Source: Gnetum montanum (taxonomy: Eukaryota > Streptophyta > Gnetopsida > Gnetales > Gnetaceae). From it: 22,654 nt of DNA. Each line of letters starts with the position of its first letter. The first letter of the stretch is position 1. This document shows positions 18,901-22,654 of the stretch, in pieces. The position numbers were made by a program, and so were the translations under genes. Location of the stretch: positions 53,530 through 76,183 of the forward strand of contig MNCI01035830.1 of NCBI GenBank assembly GCA_015680685.1. The letters run 5' to 3'. The notes below the pieces were generated by a model. It saw only the letters and a list, made by a program, of their open reading frames with translations, searched no databases and was not told the origin of the DNA.

Positions 18901-19544
18901 CATATACATCTTCTTCCACTTCTCCTTTCCCAATGCAATTCCACACCCTCTTCCATGATTTGTCCTTATTTTATGTTTTTTGGCTTCCTTATCGCCACAC
19001 TCTTTCCTAAAACTTAGTTTTTATATGTGGAAAAATTACTCAATAGGCTACATTGATGCATCCCTATCAATGTATCCTGATGTGTCGATGCATCCCCATC
19101 AATGCAAAACAAAAATTCTATAAATATGCATCAATACTTAGGCATTTTTCACATTTGCATCACAATGCTAGGGAAGTTTTTGAATTTTTCTAAGCCCAAA
19201 GCATCTTCCAAGCACTACAATTGGCCAATTGCTTATTCGATTCAACCCATTCTTCAACCCTCTAGTTATTGGAGGTCAGCTTTACATCATGGGGGGTCAA
19301 AAACCCTTGTTTTCCAATGGAAAATTTTTCTAACTCCCCAAGGTTTAAGTAAAAAAATTATATTAAAATCAACATATATACTAAGTTAAACCTCATAAAC
19401 AAACTTCAGTAACTAAACTAATAAAATAACCATTTTTCCATTATCACAACTAACCTAAGTGTAACTTATCCAAATAAAGAAAGGTATCATGAGCATTAAA
19501 GATTACACTTTATACAAAAATCCTTGGTTTTGTTTGTGTCATAG
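18901..19544 (+). other. AT-rich stretch with an LTR-like start
   Basis: No gene is supported. A 20-bp motif (gatgcatccctatcaatgta) occurs at 19055-19074 and again, with two changes, at 19087-19106. A TATA-like tataaata at about 19119-19126 follows. Short palindromic words followed by a TATA box resemble the layout of element A's LTR start, so this may be an LTR promoter, either the 3' LTR of element C or the 5' LTR of the next element. I found no second copy and no primer-binding site. The open frame at 19102-19389 has no recognisable family. Confidence 0.4.
19055..19106. repeat. 20-bp direct repeat pair, gatgcatc-based
   Basis: Two copies (19055-19074 and 19087-19106) have starts 32 bp apart and differ at two positions. 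Each contains the palindrome GATGCATC. They lie just upstream of a TATA-like box. Confidence 0.7.
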
Positions 19545-22280
19545 ATGATACCTAAGAGGGAATCGCATGGAGAAGGACCATCTCAACTTAGGGAGAAGCA
19601 GCTGAGTGGAGGAAGGGACTAGCAATCATAATAGTCCTAAGAAGAAGAGGTTGAAACCATTGCCATGAGACCTCTTTGGAAGGAGCTTGATGTGGAATCT
19701 ATTCACTAGATTCCTATAGTAGAGATTGACCAGTTCTAGCAAGATGAGGCATCAAGGCTGAGGCCCAATCTAGAGATTACATTGACCAAGGCCTATCTAG
19801 AATGAATTTGTTCCAAGGAGGTGTAAAGTTTGGTTCTTCAAAAACTTAACTTTGGTTCCTTCTTGGACTTGGCACTAGAGGAAGTTTGAACACAAGTGCA
19901 AGGGTCTCTCATGTGCCCATTCTCTCTTCCAATGGAGAGTGGTACATGGGAGAAACATACCTTTTCTAGAAAAACTAGAAGGAAGGTACCATTGTCAAAA
20001 TAAAAGACATAACCATCTCTTATTCGATTGAGGCCATTTCAAAAGCTCTCCTCTTGCCTAACACTGAGGAAACTTTGGCAAGGATCTCAACCTAGGTGAC
20101 CCATATGCAAAAAAGAAATGGATCCAATGGTGCTATGGGGTGGATCATAAGGAGTACGGTACACTCACTAAGGTAGAGAGAGCCTATTTTAAGATAGCAG
20201 CTTATTACCTAAACCCAATGGTAAGGCCTAGCAAGGTAACTACCTTCTTTTCCCATGCATATATTACTTAAGTGATCAATTCCATATCAACATCCCTTAG
20301 CTCATCTTCCTTGACATAGAGAAATGCTTCAAAGAGAATGAGTGAGGGAGGAGGACACTTCCCTTTCTGTTCCTAATCTACAAACTTTACAAGAGGGGAG
20401 GGATAGCCCATTGTGCTAACAACACACTTTATCATGCTTCTGCTGCATCCTAGCAAGAGATGATGAAAGATAAGGTAGTTGTTAAGCTGTTGGAGGAGGA
20501 GCAGCCACCACCACTAGTTTCTCGTGAAATCACACCATAGGCTCATGTAGCTACTAAACAAATGAGGAAACTCCATGAATAGCTGTTGTAGCAACAACAA
20601 GAAGAGGCAAGTTGTGGAAAGCCATAGGTCTACCAGCCAATGTTGAGCCACCTTAACAAAGTTACTAAAACCATTAGCTAGCTAGAGGAGACTACCCCAT
20701 TGTTTTCTATATAGTGCATGTAGGCACCCATTGGAATGAATCCAAGCATTCAAGAGGTGATGGTGTCCATCCTTGGACAACAATAATTTCTAGAGAACTT
20801 TGGAAATGCTGCCACTTTCTTGATGCACCTGGAGAAAGGCAAGGGGACAACTATCCTAATGATGCAGCGCAATGGGTAAGAAACAACAATGGAAGTGGTG
20901 GTAGATTGAGTGGCTAAAGCATTAAATGCTCTTGAAATAACCATACCTAACATAGCTACACTTAAAGATGTACATGCCTCTATAAGAGTAGAAAGTAGGT
21001 GATTGGGTGTAGCCCAACATGAGAAGGTGTTGGATCGATTGGTGGGAATTGGAACATCACTTTTGGAGATCTTCGATATCCCAAAAGAGGTCACTTCCAC
21101 CCAGTCGAAGTTGCTTGACATAAAGGACAAGCTCATCATCACTAACACCCAATTATAGGTAGCCATTATTGAAAACCATCGATTGGCAGCTGAAGTTGCA
21201 TAATTGAGAGCCCAGCTTCCTAACCCCACCATTCTTAGCTAGACAATCACAAGAGATGAAGCTTTTCTACAACTTCAATAGAAATTGAAAGAGGCTGAGG
21301 ATGCCAAGGAGTTGGTAGTCTTCAATGCCTTCTTATTGGAAGCCCTTACCTTTAGCATCGAAACTTGATCCTTACAAATGACATTCATCTCTTACATAAT
21401 GTCAAGGTGCAAAAAGAATAAATGGTTGATTTTATGAGACAATAGAAGGAGCAACTCGCCAAGGTAAACTTGGACTTGATCAGGTTGACAGTAGAGAATC
21501 ACAGTCTCTCCATTGAGGAAGTCTAGGTGCTACACTAGAAAATAGCCATTAAGGTAGCCTCTTGAAAAAATGAGGCTCTGAAGTTTAAATGTGTAAAAAA
21601 TCATTATATGAATCAAGTGGGGCTCCTCAAAGAAGTAAATGAAAAAGAAATTCAACTAGCTAAGCCAAAGATGAATGAGGCCCTCAAACAACTTCAACAA
21701 AGAGGTGATATATGGCAACTGATCCTTGACGGCTTGAATGCATACAACAAAGTGGTAATTCACCTAAAGGAGTTGTATATTGAGGAGATAACAAAGTATA
21801 TGAAGCTTGCCAACTTCCGATATGCAAACTTGGTGATGCTAACTACAAGAAAACCAAGGTTAGAACTTAAAAAGCAAGTGGCCAGTTTGTACCTCCTATA
21901 TGAGGTTGAATTTAAGCATCATAAAGAAATAAAATAAAAGTTGGAGATAGCCAACGTAGAGCTTAAAGTTCTCAAGAATTGATTCACTACCCAACAATTG
22001 ATTGCTGTGAACCTAGCTAGGTAGATGAATGACTACCACAAGCTGCAAAACCTTATTAAGACATTCAACATTGAACAAAAGACATTCATAGTATGGTTTC
22101 TCAACATTAAGGAGTTGGTCCTGGCAATGCCCTGTTAGTGGAACACCCCTATACTAGCCCATATCATTGATGCATGGACTACATATGATCCACAAAGTAA
22201 GGAGGAAAAAATGAAAGCATTGCTATATTCTTTCTACCTAGCTCCTCAAGCAGCAACCCTAAACCCTAAGTTTTTGGGAT
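19545..22280 (+). pseudogene. Long degenerate coding region, unknown transposon-like protein
   Basis: A plausible start is ATG at 19545 (MIPKRESHGEGPSQLREKQL). The coding signal persists in that frame in pieces to about 21360 and in another frame from 21608 to about 22280, interrupted by many stops and at least one frameshift. Recognisable stretches include RPNLEITLTKAYLE near 19760-19800, and YGTLTKVERAYFKIAAYYLN near 20157-20216, which is in a third frame. Charged, heptad-like coiled-coil parts follow at about 20480-21340 and 21608-21980 (KLLDIKDKLIITNTQL; EKEIQLAKPKMNEALKQLQQ). The layout, an N-terminal globular part followed by long coiled coils, resembles accessory ORFs of plant Tat/Ogre-like elements or plant-mobile-domain transposon proteins. 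This is a guess from appearance; no motif proves it. No gag, RT or integrase follows before the window ends. Confidence 0.45.
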
Positions 22281-22654
22281 GGAAAATAAATAAGTGAGGC
22301 ATGATGTTGACATCTATCACAAATCTTAACTATCATATGCACATCCCTAAATGTCATAATGTACCAATAACCTAAAGAAATTATATGAGGTATGGGAGAC
22401 CATGGGCCTAAGTCACCATGACATACATTGAAATGAACCTATTCTAAAATGTTTTGCACTTTGCCATAACTTAGACAACATAGAAGAATGGTTGATGTGG
22501 AAATGTGACATAAAATATTAAAATCAATAATACAAAAATGTTAAGAATGCTTCCGGATAGCATCTTTTTGTGAATAAGATAAACTTTCTAGAGCTTCTCT
22601 GAATTGCNTCGGATAGCATCTTTTTGTGAATAAGATAAACTTTCTAGAGCTTCT
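22281..22654. other. AT-rich sequence, no feature recognised
   Basis: There is no coding signal, RNA gene or clear repeat apart from the duplicated gap flank at the end. Confidence 0.6.
22554..22654. other. Assembly gap (N at 22608) with duplicated flanks
   Basis: 22554-22598 is repeated exactly at 22610-22654, where the window ends. Nine further bases lie between the first copy and the N, so the overlap probably continues past the window end. Confidence 0.88.

Noticed and set aside
20750-21232. 160-codon minus-strand open frame
   Set aside because: It lies antisense to the decayed coding region whose + strand has coiled-coil-like and in-frame signal. The minus-strand product shows no domain.

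Overview
This window is repeat-rich plant nuclear DNA. No intact host gene, rRNA, tRNA or CRISPR array is visible. Almost everything recognisable is decayed Ty3/gypsy LTR-retrotransposon sequence, with long AT-rich stretches without open frames. The plant assignment rests on three things: a primer-binding site matching plant tRNA-Asp, pol order RT-RNaseH-second RNaseH-integrase (the Tat-type arrangement known from plants), and plant-style Gag and protease motifs. I cannot name the species.

Layout. (1) 1-1498 is a head-to-head pair of related LTRs meeting at a perfect 18-bp palindrome (731-748). (2) ~729-8541 is element A, LTR to LTR on the + strand: 5' LTR, tRNA-Asp-type primer-binding site, a broken gag carrying two in-frame tandem duplications (264 bp and 807 bp), a protease with a stop inside its active-site triad, about 1.75 kb of non-coding 3' sequence, and the 3' LTR. 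It has no reverse transcriptase, RNase H or integrase. (3) 8542-~10020 is an old tandem array of about eight ~190-bp units with internal inverted repeats; element A's right end lies inside one unit. (4) ~10560-14076 is element B, a Tat-type pol (RT, RNase H, archaeal-type RNase H, integrase) without visible gag or protease, full of stops but with long stretches in frame. (5) 14077-15780 is non-coding, probably the 3' UTR/LTR of element B. (6) ~15783-18900 is element C, related to element A, with the start of gag fused by deletion to an integrase; its 3' non-coding part matches that of element A. (7) 18900-22654 holds an LTR-like start and a long, heavily broken coding region of unknown family with coiled-coil-like parts.

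Three single-N positions (15954, 18473, 22608) are each flanked by the same ~45-51 bp on both sides, which is the signature of unmerged contig ends, so local lengths there are unreliable.

Nothing here works as an intact system. Elements A and C carry complementary leftovers of one family (gag-protease in A, integrase in C) and share a conserved 3' non-coding block. That block, the duplicated gag and the head-to-head palindromic LTR joint are the most unusual items.
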